The notes beneath the pieces were generated by a model. It was not told the origin of the DNA. It ran no database searches and saw nothing but the letters and a program-made list of their open reading frames with translations. Of a stretch of DNA of 64,000 nucleotides, positions 31,960-40,626 are shown in pieces (the stretch's first letter is position 1; each line of letters opens with the position of its first letter). Made by a program: the position numbers and the translations under genes. Origin of the DNA: Nocardia abscessus (GTDB taxonomy: Bacteria > Actinomycetota > Actinomycetes > Mycobacteriales > Mycobacteriaceae); NCBI RefSeq assembly GCF_015477775.1, contig NZ_JADLQO010000006.1, forward strand, positions 310,001-374,000, in the 5' to 3' direction.

Positions 31960-34020
31960 ATGTCGGTGTCGCGCAGAACTGTTCTGGCCCGGACCGCGAT
32001 CGGTTCGGCGACGCTCGCGGCCGCGACGGTGCCCGGGATGACCGGCGTGCTAGGCGTTCCGGCGGCGGCCGCCCCGGATTCGGGCGCCTACGAGATCGGC
32101 GTCGGGCTCTCCGACATCACCGGCCCGGCCGCGGAATGCGGCATGATGGGTTACTCCCAGCTCGAGCAGCAGACCGCGGGCATCCACCTGCGTCCGCGAG
32201 CGCGGGCGTTCGTCATCGGCAGCGCGGGGCGGCGAATCGTCTTCGTGGTCGCCGAGAACGGGATGATCTTCCAGTCCGTGCACCGTGGCGTGCTGACCGA
32301 ACTGGCCCGGCGGTTCGGCGGTCTGTACACCGAGCAGAACGTCCTGCTCACCTCCACGCATTCGCACGCGACCTGCGGCGGCTCCAGCCACGACTACGCC
32401 TACAACCTGTCCATTCTCGGTTTCCAGCAGCAGGTCTACGACGCCGAGGTGAACGGGATCGTCGAGGCGATCGCCGCGGCGCACGCCGACGTCGGTCCCG
32501 GCTCGCTCGCGGTCGGACGCACCGAACTGCACAACGCGAGCGTGAACCGCTCCCGGGTGGCCTGGGAACGTAATCCGCTCGCGGACAGGCAACATTTCCC
32601 GGACGCCATCGATCCCGCGGTGACCACGCTCGTCCTGCGCAAGGGCGGCCGGTCGGTCGGAACCATCACCTGGTTCGCCACGCACAACACCTCGATGACC
32701 AACGCGAACCGGCTGATCAGTTCGGACAACAAGGGCTACGCCTCGTTCTCCGGCGAGCACATCGAGCACGGCGTGCGCTACCTGGACGGCAAGCCCGCGT
32801 TCGTGGCCGCCTTCGCGCAGACCAACGCCGGTGACATGTCCCCGAACCTGAATCTGCGTCCGGGCTCCGGCCCCACCGAGGATGAGTTCGAGAACACCCG
32901 GATCCTCGGCGAGCGGCAGTACGCGGCGTCGAAAGACGCTGCGGCCCAGGCGCGCTCGATCTCCGGTCCGGTGGACGGGTTGCTCTGCTACATCGACCTG
33001 GCCGACATCGCCGTGGACGGCCGCTTCACGCCGGACGGCCTGCCGCGGCGCACCGCACCGGCCGCGGCGGGTGTCTCGCTGATCGCGGGCAGTGTCGAGG
33101 ACGGTCCGGGCTTGCCGGGCGGCCCCATTCCCGAAGGTGTGCGCAATCCCTTTCTCGAGGCGCTCGGTGACCCGGCCCAGCCGGCGCCGTCCTGGCTGGT
33201 GGACGCGCAGGCGCCGAAAGCGATCGCGGTGCCGCTGGGCATGCTGCCCCCGGTGGCGTGGGTGCCGAATGTGCTGCCGATTCAGCTCGTTCGGATCGGC
33301 GAACTCTATTTGGCCGCCGCGGGAGGGGAATTCACCATCACGGCCGGCTTGCGGATCCGCCGTGCGGTCGCGGCGGTGTTGAACGTCTCGCTGGAGCAGG
33401 TGCTCATGCAGGGGTACGCGAACGCCTATCACGAATACGTCACCACGCCCGAGGAATACGACTCTCAGCAGTACGAGGGCGCTTCGACGCTGTTCGGCCG
33501 CTACACCCTGGGCGCCTATCAGCAGGAGTTCACGCGGCTGGCAACGGCCTTCGCCGCCGGTGGCCGGGTGGCGCGCGGCCCGGCGCCGCGGGATGTGTCC
33601 CAGCCGCAGCCGAACTTCCAGCCGGGCGCCGGTCCGGACGCGGCCGCGCCGGGCCGCGGCTTCGGCGATGTGCTGGTGCAGCCCCACCCGTCCTATGGGC
33701 CGGGCGGCCGAGTGGCGGCCGAATTCGTCTCGGCGCATCCGAAACACGACAACCGCCGCAACGGGACGTTCCTGGAAGTGCAGCGCCGGAATGCTTCCGG
33801 TGAATGGGTGCGGGTGGCCAACGAGGGCGAATGGGCGGTGCGATACCACTGGAGCAAGCGCGGGCGCGCCGAGTCGGTAGCTCGCTTCACCTGGGACATC
33901 CCGCTCGACGCCGAGCCGGGACGCTACCGCTTCCAGCACTACGCGACCCGTCTCGATCCCGGTGGCGCCCTCCACTCGTTCACCGGCGTCACCGACGAAT
34001 TCGAGGTGGGCCGACCGTAA
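31960..34020 (+). CDS. Tat-exported neutral/alkaline ceramidase
   Basis: The 686-residue preprotein has a twin-arginine signal (Ser-Arg-Arg-Thr-Val-Leu at the start, Ala-rich core, cleavage near Ala-Ala-Ala). It then shows the neutral ceramidase (amidohydrolase, metal-dependent) pattern: YEIGVGLSDITGPAAE, GYSQLEQQTAGIHLRPRAR, NVLLTSTHSHATCGGSSH with zinc-site His residues, THNTSMTN, and a C-terminal immunoglobulin-like domain from about residue 565. The enzyme hydrolyses ceramide to sphingosine and fatty acid outside the cell; in a nocardial organism this could act on host or environmental lipids. ATG 31960 has AGAAGGGAG upstream. Divergent from a TetR gene, so inducible control is likely. 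Confidence 0.93.
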   Translation: MSVSRRTVLARTAIGSATLAAATVPGMTGVLGVPAAAAPDSGAYEIGVGLSDITGPAAECGMMGYSQLEQQTAGIHLRPRARAFVIGSAGRRIVFVVAENGMIFQSVHRGVLTELARRFGGLYTEQNVLLTSTHSHATCGGSSHDYAYNLSILGFQQQVYDAEVNGIVEAIAAAHADVGPGSLAVGRTELHNASVNRSRVAWERNPLADRQHFPDAIDPAVTTLVLRKGGRSVGTITWFATHNTSMTNANRLISSDNKGYASFSGEHIEHGVRYLDGKPAFVAAFAQTNAGDMSPNLNLRPGSGPTEDEFENTRILGERQYAASKDAAAQARSISGPVDGLLCYIDLADIAVDGRFTPDGLPRRTAPAAAGVSLIAGSVEDGPGLPGGPIPEGVRNPFLEALGDPAQPAPSWLVDAQAPKAIAVPLGMLPPVAWVPNVLPIQLVRIGELYLAAAGGEFTITAGLRIRRAVAAVLNVSLEQVLMQGYANAYHEYVTTPEEYDSQQYEGASTLFGRYTLGAYQQEFTRLATAFAAGGRVARGPAPRDVSQPQPNFQPGAGPDAAAPGRGFGDVLVQPHPSYGPGGRVAAEFVSAHPKHDNRRNGTFLEVQRRNASGEWVRVANEGEWAVRYHWSKRGRAESVARFTWDIPLDAEPGRYRFQHYATRLDPGGALHSFTGVTDEFEVGRP

Positions 34021-34029
34021 CCAGGCGGG

Positions 34030-34269
34030 CTACAAACCGGTCTGTGCGCCCTTGTCCCCGCGCCGCGCGCCGCGGCGCTGCACCAGATAGATCACCAGGG
34101 CCATCAGGCCGACCACCAGCCCCATGAGGCAGACCGGGCGGGCCGATGCCCATCGGTCCCCGCCCACCCACACCACCACGGTGGCGATCAGCCACAGCGC
34201 GCTGCCGACCGCGAGCACGGGGCGCGGATCGGTCAGGCGCGGTGGGAGCTGCGGGACATTCTGCGTCAC
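34030..34269 (-). CDS. DUF2530 two-span membrane protein (Rv0879c-like)
   Basis: The 79-residue protein has the DUF2530 opening PPRLTDPRPVLAVGSALWLIATVVVWV and a second helix (VCLMGLVVGLMALVIYLVQRR). It should be a small cytoplasmic-membrane protein with its N-terminus inside. It converges with the ceramidase gene and is divergent from the MarR gene, as in M. tuberculosis (Rv0879c beside Rv0880). ATG 34269 is used. Function unknown; the basic tail ends RRGARRGDKGAQTGL. Confidence 0.82.
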   Translation of the reverse strand: MTQNVPQLPPRLTDPRPVLAVGSALWLIATVVVWVGGDRWASARPVCLMGLVVGLMALVIYLVQRRGARRGDKGAQTGL

Positions 34270-34383
34270 GGGCTCAGCCTAATCGGCCCAGCGAGACGAA
34301 GTCCGTCGGCCGAGCGGAAGCGAGGCGATCCCGGAGCGCAGAACCCGCGACCGGCCGCGCGCGGTCCCGTATCGTTTGCCACT

Positions 34384-34821
34384 GTGACAACGCCATCGGA
34401 TGTCAGAGCCCTCGCTGGTGAGCTCTCGCTGGCGGTCGTTCGACTGACGCGACACCTGCGCGGCCGTCGGGCCGACTCGCAGATCTCGCTGACCCAACTC
34501 TCCGCGCTCGCCACCCTCGCGCGAGAGGGCGCGATGACTCCGGGCGCGCTCGCGGCGAAAGAACGCGTCCAGCCTCCGTCCATGACTCGCGTCATCGCCT
34601 CGCTCACCGATCTCGATCTGGTGGAGCGCAATCCGCATCCGACCGACGGCCGCCAGATCATCGTCTCGCTGTCCCCGGCGGGCCGCGCGCTCATCGCCGA
34701 CGAGGCCAGCGCGCGAGAGGCGTGGATGACCGAGCAGCTGTCCACGCTCACCGAAGAGCAACTCGTCGTGCTCACCCGGGCCGTGGCGATCATGAAGCAG
34801 ATCGTCGCGGAGTCCGAGTAG
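34384..34821 (+). CDS. MarR-family transcriptional regulator (Rv0880-like)
   Basis: The 145-residue protein has the MarR winged-helix: DSQISLTQLSALATLAREGA, MTPGALAAKERVQPPSMTRVIASL (recognition helix, PSMTR) and a wing DGRQIIVSLSPAGR. It probably acts as a dimer that represses transporter or stress genes. The corresponding M. tuberculosis gene is Rv0880. The GTG at 34384 follows TATCGT (34370-34375), consistent with a leaderless message. It is divergent from DUF2530 with 114 bases between and convergent with the small membrane protein gene at 34873. Confidence 0.9.
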   Translation: MTTPSDVRALAGELSLAVVRLTRHLRGRRADSQISLTQLSALATLAREGAMTPGALAAKERVQPPSMTRVIASLTDLDLVERNPHPTDGRQIIVSLSPAGRALIADEASAREAWMTEQLSTLTEEQLVVLTRAVAIMKQIVAESE

Positions 34822-34872
34822 CCCGCTCGGCCGCAACGACATTCGATGCCGAGGCCGCCGACGGCGGCAGGA

Positions 34873-35100
34873 TCAGCGATTCGTCCGGACGAGCCGGACG
34901 AGGACTCCGGCGCCCCACCACAGCAGGCCGCCCGCAATCGTCAGGCAGAGGACGAAGGCCGGATAGACCAGGACCCCGTAGTCGTCGGCCCATCGGGGCA
35001 GGCGGGTGAGCTGGGTGGCCGCGACGACGATCAGCAGCAGGCCCAGCACCGCCGCGATCGGCGCGAGTGGCGCGGTGTCCGGGGCAGTGCGGTCGGTCAT
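34873..35100 (-). CDS. Small two-span membrane protein of unknown function
   Basis: The 75-residue protein has two hydrophobic helices (LAPIAAVLGLLLIVVAAT and VYPAFVLCLTIAGGLLWWGAGVL) and basic ends. No family recognised. ATG 35100 lies five bases after AGGAGGG. The upstream region (35101-35316) carries an exact CRP-type site at 35215-35230 and an inverted repeat GTTAC..GCTAAC (35166-35182), so it is probably regulated. It converges on the MarR gene. Confidence 0.65.
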   Translation of the reverse strand: MTDRTAPDTAPLAPIAAVLGLLLIVVAATQLTRLPRWADDYGVLVYPAFVLCLTIAGGLLWWGAGVLVRLVRTNR

Positions 35101-35165
35101 GTGGAGCCCTCCTGTGCGGTCGGCTCGGCACCCGCTCGGGGCGCGATGGGCACTGGAAAACGTCA

Positions 35166-35182
35166 GTTACCTTCTAGCTAAC
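35166..35182. promoter_or_regulatory. Imperfect inverted repeat, possible operator
   Basis: GTTACCTTCTAGCTAAC has GTTA and TAAC ends facing each other. It lies between the CRP-type site and the start of the 75-residue membrane protein gene, 66 bases upstream of the start. Identity of a binding protein is unknown; the nearby MarR is one candidate. Confidence 0.3.
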
Positions 35183-35214
35183 ATTCGCACGAGAGTGTGA
35201 TTTCGTTAACAGTC

Positions 35215-35230
35215 TGTGACGTAGATCACA
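35215..35230. promoter_or_regulatory. CRP-type operator, TGTGA-N6-TCACA
   Basis: TGTGACGTAGATCACA matches the CRP/Rv3676 (GlxR-type) consensus fully. It is centred about 122 bases upstream of the minus-strand gene at 35100. No second gene lies closer on either strand. The match is seen; regulation is inferred. Confidence 0.65.
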
Positions 35231-35316
35231 GATGGATCGCGAAGGCGCCCAGTGGCCGTGCAGGGTCAGACCTCAGTGCGACCAGCACGAAGGCGGCGTA
35301 GTCGGTGTGCCTACGG

Positions 35317-35718
35317 CTACCGCGTACCGAACGGCTGGTCGCTGTCCACGATCTCCCGTCCCAGCGGGAACAGCGAGATGGGGATGAACTTCAGGTTGGC
35401 CCAGCCGAACGGGATGCCGATGATCGAGACGAACAGCGGGATGCTGGTGATCAGGTGGCCCAGCGCGAGCCACCAGCCCGCGACGATGAACCAGATGATG
35501 TTGCCGATCAGCGAGCCCGCGCCCGCGCCCGGCTTCTCCACCGTGGTCCGGCCGAACGGCCACAGCACGTAGGCGGCGATCCGGAAGGACGCGATGCCGA
35601 AGGGGATCGTGATGATCAGGATGAAGCAGATGATCCCCGCCGCGATGTACCCGAGCGCCAGCCAGAACCCCGCGAGGACGAGCCACAGGATGTTGAGAAC
35701 CAACTGAATCGGCTTCAT
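35317..35718 (-). CDS. YccF-family membrane protein
   Basis: The 133-residue protein has two copies of a YccF repeat: LNILWLVLAGFWLALGYI...IPFGIASFRIAAYVLWPFGR, then GNIIWFIVAGWWLALGHL...IPFGWANLKFIPISLFPLGR. Each has a pair of hydrophobic helices ending in a Pro-Phe-Gly turn. The family is widespread and uncharacterised; it is inner-membrane. ATG 35718 is used. The gene stands alone; the next gene upstream on its strand is the Eis-like acetyltransferase, 86 bases away, so cotranscription is possible. Confidence 0.93.
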   Translation of the reverse strand: MKPIQLVLNILWLVLAGFWLALGYIAAGIICFILIITIPFGIASFRIAAYVLWPFGRTTVEKPGAGAGSLIGNIIWFIVAGWWLALGHLITSIPLFVSIIGIPFGWANLKFIPISLFPLGREIVDSDQPFGTR

Positions 35719-35804
35719 GAGACCAGCATGCCAGCCGCGCGCCGATTCGGACATTCCTTCCTTCCCGGCCCTTCCTTTCCAGCGACGGAGCGCGGCGCGT
35801 GTCG

Positions 35805-37001
35805 TCAGAAGAACCAGCCGAGCATCGCATCCTGGTCCGTCCGGAAGGCGTCGTCGAGCGCACGCACCTGCGCGGAATCCTTGGCCCGCAGCCGGTTCGC
35901 CGCGGCGAACACCCGGCTGGGATACGCGCCGAGATACATGCTGCCCAGCACGTCGATGCCCAGTTCGACATCGGCCGCGCGGTCGGTGGGCGCGCATTCC
36001 GCCTGGCCGTCGCGCACCCGCAGCGCGAACGTGCCGCCCGCATTCCGGAAGGGGTCGGTCACCTCGAGGGTCACATCGAGCTCGCCCGCGTAAGCGCGCG
36101 CCGTCAGCGCGGCGGGAACGTCCATCAGGCGCAGCCACAGTCCGTCGTAGCGGGCGGTCGTGCGCACCAGCCGGGGATCGGTCAGCAGATAGGGCAGCGG
36201 GTCGTGGTCGGTGAGCACGCCGTCCACTCGCCGGACCAGATCCAGCCCGAGCAGGGCCCGCCACAGTGCCGCGTGCGCTTCGGCCGTGACCGTCCGCATT
36301 TCGGCGACTTCGACAGTTCTCGCCCTGCCATCCGAGTGGAAGCGATACAGCGCGTAGCCGTCGGCGTGCAGGAGGCCGAACAGGGTGGTGCCGCCTTCCC
36401 GGAAACGTTCCGGGTCGTCGAACACGATGTCCCATGCCGCCGCCGGACGCACCTGTGCGCCGGGCACCAGCCTGCGCCAGCGATCGTAGATCTGCTCCGC
36501 GGCCGCGCGCAGTTCGCTCGGCGTCCGCAGCGTCACGCCGCCGGGGTCCGGCGCCGTCGGCAGGAACTCGGCGAGGCGGCGTTCGATGGCGACGGCGTTC
36601 TCCCGCGTCGCGGTCCCGTAGCCGAACCGGCCGTAGATGCTGCCCTCGCTGGCGGTGAACATGGTCAGGGGCAGCCCGGCTTCCTCGATGCGCCGGTGCT
36701 GCTCGGTGTACATGGCGCGGAGAATGCCGCGCCGCCGGTGGGTCGGCGCCACGCCGACGCCCGCGATGCCGCACACCGGCACGGTCCGCTCGCCGGGCAC
36801 CGTCACCGTCATGGTGGTGGACTGCAGGTGCCCGACGACCTGTCCGCCCTCGACCGCGACGATCGCGTGGGGGAACAGCAGTGGAACCCGCTCCAACTCG
36901 GCCGGGTCGTAGCGGGTGCCGAAGGAGGTCTCCACCAGCGTCATGATCGCGGGCCCGTCGTCCTCGGTGGCCGGCCGAATCGTGATTCCCGGGAGAGTCA
37001 T
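35805..37001 (-). CDS. Eis-like multifunctional N-acetyltransferase
   Basis: The 398-residue protein has the full Eis layout: N-terminal GNAT domain (acetyl-CoA site AGVGVAPTHRRRGILRAM), a second GNAT-like domain, and an SCP2-like C-terminal domain. The catalytic tyrosine lies in SEGSIYGRFGYG, matching the Eis Tyr126 region, and the chain ends in Phe-Phe, consistent with the terminal carboxylate acting as the base. M. tuberculosis Eis acetylates aminoglycosides at several positions and is a hexamer. Drug range here is not predictable. ATG 37001 is used; GGGAG lies upstream. It is divergent from the rRNA methyltransferase gene, about 114 bases apart. Confidence 0.88.
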   Translation of the reverse strand: MTLPGITIRPATEDDGPAIMTLVETSFGTRYDPAELERVPLLFPHAIVAVEGGQVVGHLQSTTMTVTVPGERTVPVCGIAGVGVAPTHRRRGILRAMYTEQHRRIEEAGLPLTMFTASEGSIYGRFGYGTATRENAVAIERRLAEFLPTAPDPGGVTLRTPSELRAAAEQIYDRWRRLVPGAQVRPAAAWDIVFDDPERFREGGTTLFGLLHADGYALYRFHSDGRARTVEVAEMRTVTAEAHAALWRALLGLDLVRRVDGVLTDHDPLPYLLTDPRLVRTTARYDGLWLRLMDVPAALTARAYAGELDVTLEVTDPFRNAGGTFALRVRDGQAECAPTDRAADVELGIDVLGSMYLGAYPSRVFAAANRLRAKDSAQVRALDDAFRTDQDAMLGWFF

Positions 37002-37114
37002 GCCTCGACCATCCCACGTTCGTGTACCCGCCCGCACCGCATTTTCCCGCGGTCGGCGACCACCGGGCGAACACCGATTCGGAACCGGGCGTGACCGCCC
37101 GGCAGGATGGAGCG

Positions 37115-37918
37115 GTGGCCGAAGTGATCGATATCGATGACCCCGCCGACCCCCGGGTCGACGACTTCCGCGATCTCAAGTCGGCCGACCGCAGGCCCGA
37201 TCTCCCCGGGCGCAAGGGACTGGTGATCGCCGAGGGCGTCGTGGTGGTCCAGCGGATGCTCGATTCGCGCTTCGCGCCGACCGCGCTGCTCGGCGTGGAA
37301 CGCAAGCGCCGCGAACTCGCCGACGACCTGGTGACCGTGGACGCGCCGTACTACCGCGCGACGGCCGAGGTGATGGCCGAGGTGGTCGGGTTCCACCTCA
37401 ACCGTGGCGTGCTGGCAGTCGCGCGCCGCCCCGCGGAACTCGGCGTGGCGGAGGTGATCGATCGAGCACGGACCGTCGCGGTGCTCGAAGGCGTCAACGA
37501 CCACGAGAATCTCGGCGCCATGTTCCGCAACGCGGCCGGGCTGGGTGCCGACGCGATCCTGTTCGGCGACCGCTGTGCCGACCCGCTGTACCGCCGCGCC
37601 GTCCGGGTCTCGATGGGACATGTGCTGCGGGTCCCGTTCGCGACCGTGCCGGATTGGCCGGTTGGACTGGATATACTGCGGCGCAAGGGATTCCAGATCG
37701 TCGCGCTCACTCCGAACCCGGCGGCGGCGAATCTGGCGACGGCGATGACGGGGGAGCGGGTGGCGTTGTTGCTCGGGGCCGAAGGGCCGGGACTGACCGA
37801 GGATGCCATGCGGGCCACCGACGTCCGCGCGCGCATTCCCATGACGCCGGGCACCGATTCGCTCAACGTCGCGACCGCGGCCGCGATGGCGTTCTACGAG
37901 CGGGTGAGGACCGCATGA
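37115..37918 (+). CDS. SpoU/TrmH-type RNA 2'-O-methyltransferase (Rv0881-like)
   Basis: The 267-residue protein has a short N-terminal substrate domain and a SPOUT knot domain with all three motifs: NDHENLGAMFRNAAGLGAD (motif 1), LLLGAEGPGL (motif 2) and IPMTPGTDSLNVATAAAM (motif 3). It should methylate a ribose 2'-OH in rRNA or tRNA using SAM, as a dimer. The substrate nucleotide is unknown. The GTG at 37115 is chosen because AGGATGGAG lies close upstream; the frame continues back to 37022 with Pro-rich residues. Its TGA overlaps the ATG of the next gene (ATGA), so the pair is translationally coupled. Confidence 0.9.
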   Translation: MAEVIDIDDPADPRVDDFRDLKSADRRPDLPGRKGLVIAEGVVVVQRMLDSRFAPTALLGVERKRRELADDLVTVDAPYYRATAEVMAEVVGFHLNRGVLAVARRPAELGVAEVIDRARTVAVLEGVNDHENLGAMFRNAAGLGADAILFGDRCADPLYRRAVRVSMGHVLRVPFATVPDWPVGLDILRRKGFQIVALTPNPAAANLATAMTGERVALLLGAEGPGLTEDAMRATDVRARIPMTPGTDSLNVATAAAMAFYERVRTA

Positions 37919-38214
37919 CCGGACCGTATCGACCGTATCCGTCCTATCAGGACCCGACGCCGTGGGGCGCGGGCCTCACCGTGGCGATCATGGTGGCGCT
38001 GCTGGCGGCGGTCGCGGTGTATTCCTTCGGTGCCGCGCTGGCCGAGGTGCACCCGCTGCTCGCGATCGCGGTGAATCTCGTCGCGGTCGGCGGCGCCGCG
38101 CCCACCGCGTGGCGCTGGCGTTTCGCGCCGGTGACGCGGTGGGTGATCGGCGGCGGCGCGGCGGGCGTGCTGCTCGGCTGGATCGCGTTGCTGCTCGGCG
38201 GATCGGCGGCTTAG
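37915..38214 (+). CDS. DUF2537 membrane protein (Rv0882-like)
   Basis: The 99-residue protein has an N-terminal PYRPYPSYQDPTPWGAGL segment, typical of DUF2537, and three hydrophobic helices. The family occurs next to Rv0881-type methyltransferase genes in mycobacteria. The ATGA overlap with the preceding gene implies cotranslation. Function unknown. It converges on the DUF6928-like gene, 30 bases apart. Confidence 0.85.
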   Translation: MTGPYRPYPSYQDPTPWGAGLTVAIMVALLAAVAVYSFGAALAEVHPLLAIAVNLVAVGGAAPTAWRWRFAPVTRWVIGGGAAGVLLGWIALLLGGSAA

Positions 38215-38244
38215 CCCGACCGGCCACGCCGGACGGCGACGCGC

Positions 38245-38988
38245 CTAGCGAACCGGGTCGGGTCCGCGCAGCCAGCCGAACAGGCCGCGCCTGCGCGAGG
38301 TCGCGTGCGCCCCGCCGTCGGCGGGGCTGCGGAGCGCCGGATCGGGCGGCTTGCCCTTCGGGTACAGCGCGAAGCCGCAGATGGGGATGTCACCGGGCAC
38401 GATCGCGCCGGGAGCGGCCGGACCGCGGTAGCGGAAGCCGAGCCATTCGTCGTTGGCGGCGTCGGCGAAGTCGGGCGGATCGAACGGCAGCGCCTGCGGG
38501 TCGGGTAGTTCGCCCGCGCGCCACCGCACCGGATGCTCGCCCGCCCAATAGGAACGCTCCCAGACCAGCGGAAGTCCTTCGTCCTCCAGGATGTTCACCC
38601 GGCTCGAGCTGAACGCTCGGCGGAACTCGCCGCGCTCCCAATGGGCGAACGCGCCCCACCCGTGCTCGATGTCGAACGACACCAGGTAGGTGTGCTCGGA
38701 GGCCAGCGGGCGCACCAGCAACTCCGGGATCTCGGTCGGGTGGATCCGCGCGGCCTGGGGTGAGCACAGCACCGTCACGCCCGGAAAACAACCGATGTAC
38801 ACCTCGTCGTTCGCCGGGCCCGCGCAACCGGCCAGCGTCCCGACCATGATCGGCCGCACATCGCGGTCTTCGTGCAGTTGCCTCGCCAGTGCCAGTGCGG
38901 CTCGAGGATCCGGGTCGTGGTTCGCGCGCAGGACCGCCACGGGGTCGGGGGTGTCGACGTACCAGAGCGACCAAGCCTTGGATAGCAT
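38245..38988 (-). CDS. DUF6928-like conserved protein
   Basis: The 247-residue soluble protein has the pattern YVDTPDPVAVLRANHDPDPRAALALAR, then DEVYIGCFPGVTVLCSPQAARI and SFDIEHGWGAFAHWERGEFRRAF, which I recall from the DUF6928 family. No catalytic motif is known. The C-terminal 30 residues are Arg/Gly-rich. ATG 38988 is supported by GGAGGTG five bases upstream. It converges with the DUF2537 gene. Its upstream neighbour is the long gap before sepH. Confidence 0.72.
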   Translation of the reverse strand: MLSKAWSLWYVDTPDPVAVLRANHDPDPRAALALARQLHEDRDVRPIMVGTLAGCAGPANDEVYIGCFPGVTVLCSPQAARIHPTEIPELLVRPLASEHTYLVSFDIEHGWGAFAHWERGEFRRAFSSSRVNILEDEGLPLVWERSYWAGEHPVRWRAGELPDPQALPFDPPDFADAANDEWLGFRYRGPAAPGAIVPGDIPICGFALYPKGKPPDPALRSPADGGAHATSRRRGLFGWLRGPDPVR

Positions 38989-39371
38989 TCCGGCACCTCC
39001 CGATAGTTGCACGAATGGACTCCGCGAACTTCGAGCAACGCGCGATGGTGTCGACCGGCGCACCGCTGCGGTGACCTGTCCGGTGCCGACGCGCGTCGTC
39101 GACCACACCGAAAATTTACTCGCCCCGCACCGTCCGCGGTGCGGCTTCGCGCCGCGAACACACGACGCGCCCACCGGCCCGTTACCGCGCGGGTGTCGGC
39201 AATAGTTCCGTCGCGCAAGGGCGATCGAGCATCAATCGTGACTGCCGATTCGGCGAGCACTCGGGTAACTCACGGAAACGCCCAGAACTGAAACGGCATC
39301 AAGACCAGTACGCGAATCCACGCCGTCGGCTCGTACGGCCCGAAGATACGCCAGAGGCGGATCAGCGCGCA
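38989..39371 (-). other. Gap of 383 bases downstream of sepH, with an in-frame extension
   Basis: No separate gene is called. On the minus strand, directly after the sepH TAG (39372-39374), the frame stays open for 33 more codons (39270-39371) with GC-rich third positions and a hydrophobic ending (WIRVLVLMPFQFWAFP). It has no start codon of its own. Whether this is leftover coding sequence, readthrough or chance is open. The remainder of the gap holds nothing I recognise. Confidence 0.3.
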
Positions 39372-40415
39372 CTAGTGGCCGGAGCTGCGCACCCCGAGCA
39401 GCACGTCCTCCCAGGACGGCATCGGAGCCTTGCCCCGCTTGGCGCGACTCGGCTTCGCCGGAGCCTTCGCCGGCTTGGCCGGCTCCTCGCTCGCGGCGGG
39501 CGCCGACGCGGCAGGGGCAGCCGGGGCCGGATCCGCCGCGGCGCCGGAAGTCGGTGTCGCAGCGGCGCCGTTGGCGGGGGCCGCGTTACCGGCCGCCGCG
39601 GGGGCCGCCGTGGCAGCGGCGGCGGCGTTGCCCGGCGTGATCGCCGCGGCGCTGCCACCACCGGCGACGGCACGCTGTTCGTAGTACTCGTCCAGCGTGG
39701 GCTGGCTCTGGCGGTTCGCGGTGCGCGCGGGTGGCGCGGCCGGGGCGGGACGCGGTTCGGCCACCGGTTCCGGTTGCGGCGGGGCCGGTTCGGGTTCCGG
39801 CGGCAGGATCGTCGCGAGCCCGCGCAGCGCGCGTCCGAAATCCGGATCGATCAGATCGGAGGCCGGGTCGTCGAGCGGGGAGACCGAGCCGCCGTGCGCG
39901 TCCGGCTGGTAGCGCCAGTGCGCGGCGATCTCCGATCGACCGTTCTGCCACTGCAACTGGGCGACCCAGTACCCCTTCTCGTCCTTCCACGCGTCCCATT
40001 CGGCGCCCTCGATGTTGTGCCCACGCGCGGTGAACGCGGCGGTGACCACATCGATGAGGGTGTCCACGGCGGGACCGTCGGGACGGACCGGGTGGGCCTT
40101 CTGGGCGAGTTCGGCGGCGCGAGCTCGCTCCAGCAGCACCGGGTAGGCGAACCGCTCGACGCGGCTGGCCGGCATTCCGGATTCTTCGGTGACCTGTTCC
40201 ACGGAGGCCCCTGCACGAATACGGGCCTGGATATCGCGGGGACGCATAGTTGCTTCCATTTCGATCTCGATCTGGCCGAATCGGGCAAGGTCTCCGCGCG
40301 CGGCGGCTCGCAGTTTGTCGTCGGCGGGCAGCCGGAACTTCTGACCGGACTCGGTGTCGATACACACGATGTGCGTGGAGTCGGGCGTCACCCCGATCAC
40401 TCGAAGTTCACGCAC
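39372..40415 (-). CDS. sepH: SepH (DUF3071), FtsZ-associated cell division protein
   Basis: SepH stimulates FtsZ assembly at the actinobacterial division site. The 347-residue protein has the DUF3071 domain: RELRVIGVTPDSTHIVCID start, and RPRDIQARIRAGASVEQVTEESGM as the conserved helix-turn-helix at about residues 57-80 needed for FtsZ interaction. A Pro/Ala-rich disordered region follows, and a conserved C-terminal tail, PSWEDVLLGVRSSGH. The M. tuberculosis equivalent (Rv0883c) is shorter. GTG 40415 is chosen because AAGGAGGT lies four to five bases upstream. It is divergent from nothing; serC follows upstream on the same strand by 211 bases and is probably a separate transcript. Confidence 0.93.
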   Translation of the reverse strand: MRELRVIGVTPDSTHIVCIDTESGQKFRLPADDKLRAAARGDLARFGQIEIEMEATMRPRDIQARIRAGASVEQVTEESGMPASRVERFAYPVLLERARAAELAQKAHPVRPDGPAVDTLIDVVTAAFTARGHNIEGAEWDAWKDEKGYWVAQLQWQNGRSEIAAHWRYQPDAHGGSVSPLDDPASDLIDPDFGRALRGLATILPPEPEPAPPQPEPVAEPRPAPAAPPARTANRQSQPTLDEYYEQRAVAGGGSAAAITPGNAAAAATAAPAAAGNAAPANGAAATPTSGAAADPAPAAPAASAPAASEEPAKPAKAPAKPSRAKRGKAPMPSWEDVLLGVRSSGH

Positions 40416-40626
40416 CGTTACCTCCTTATCGCGTCGACTCGCGACACCGCCCACTTTCCGAAACAGTAGTGCACATCTGAGATTCATGGGGCAGGACACG
40501 CGGCACGGAAATCTCCGGAGAGACGTCCGTGCCCCGCTAATCTGCTCTGTTCGATCCGCTATGCCTAATTACGCGGCGTGTCGATCCCGGGCGTGTTGCG
40601 GCCGTGCGGATCGAAATATGCGGCGG

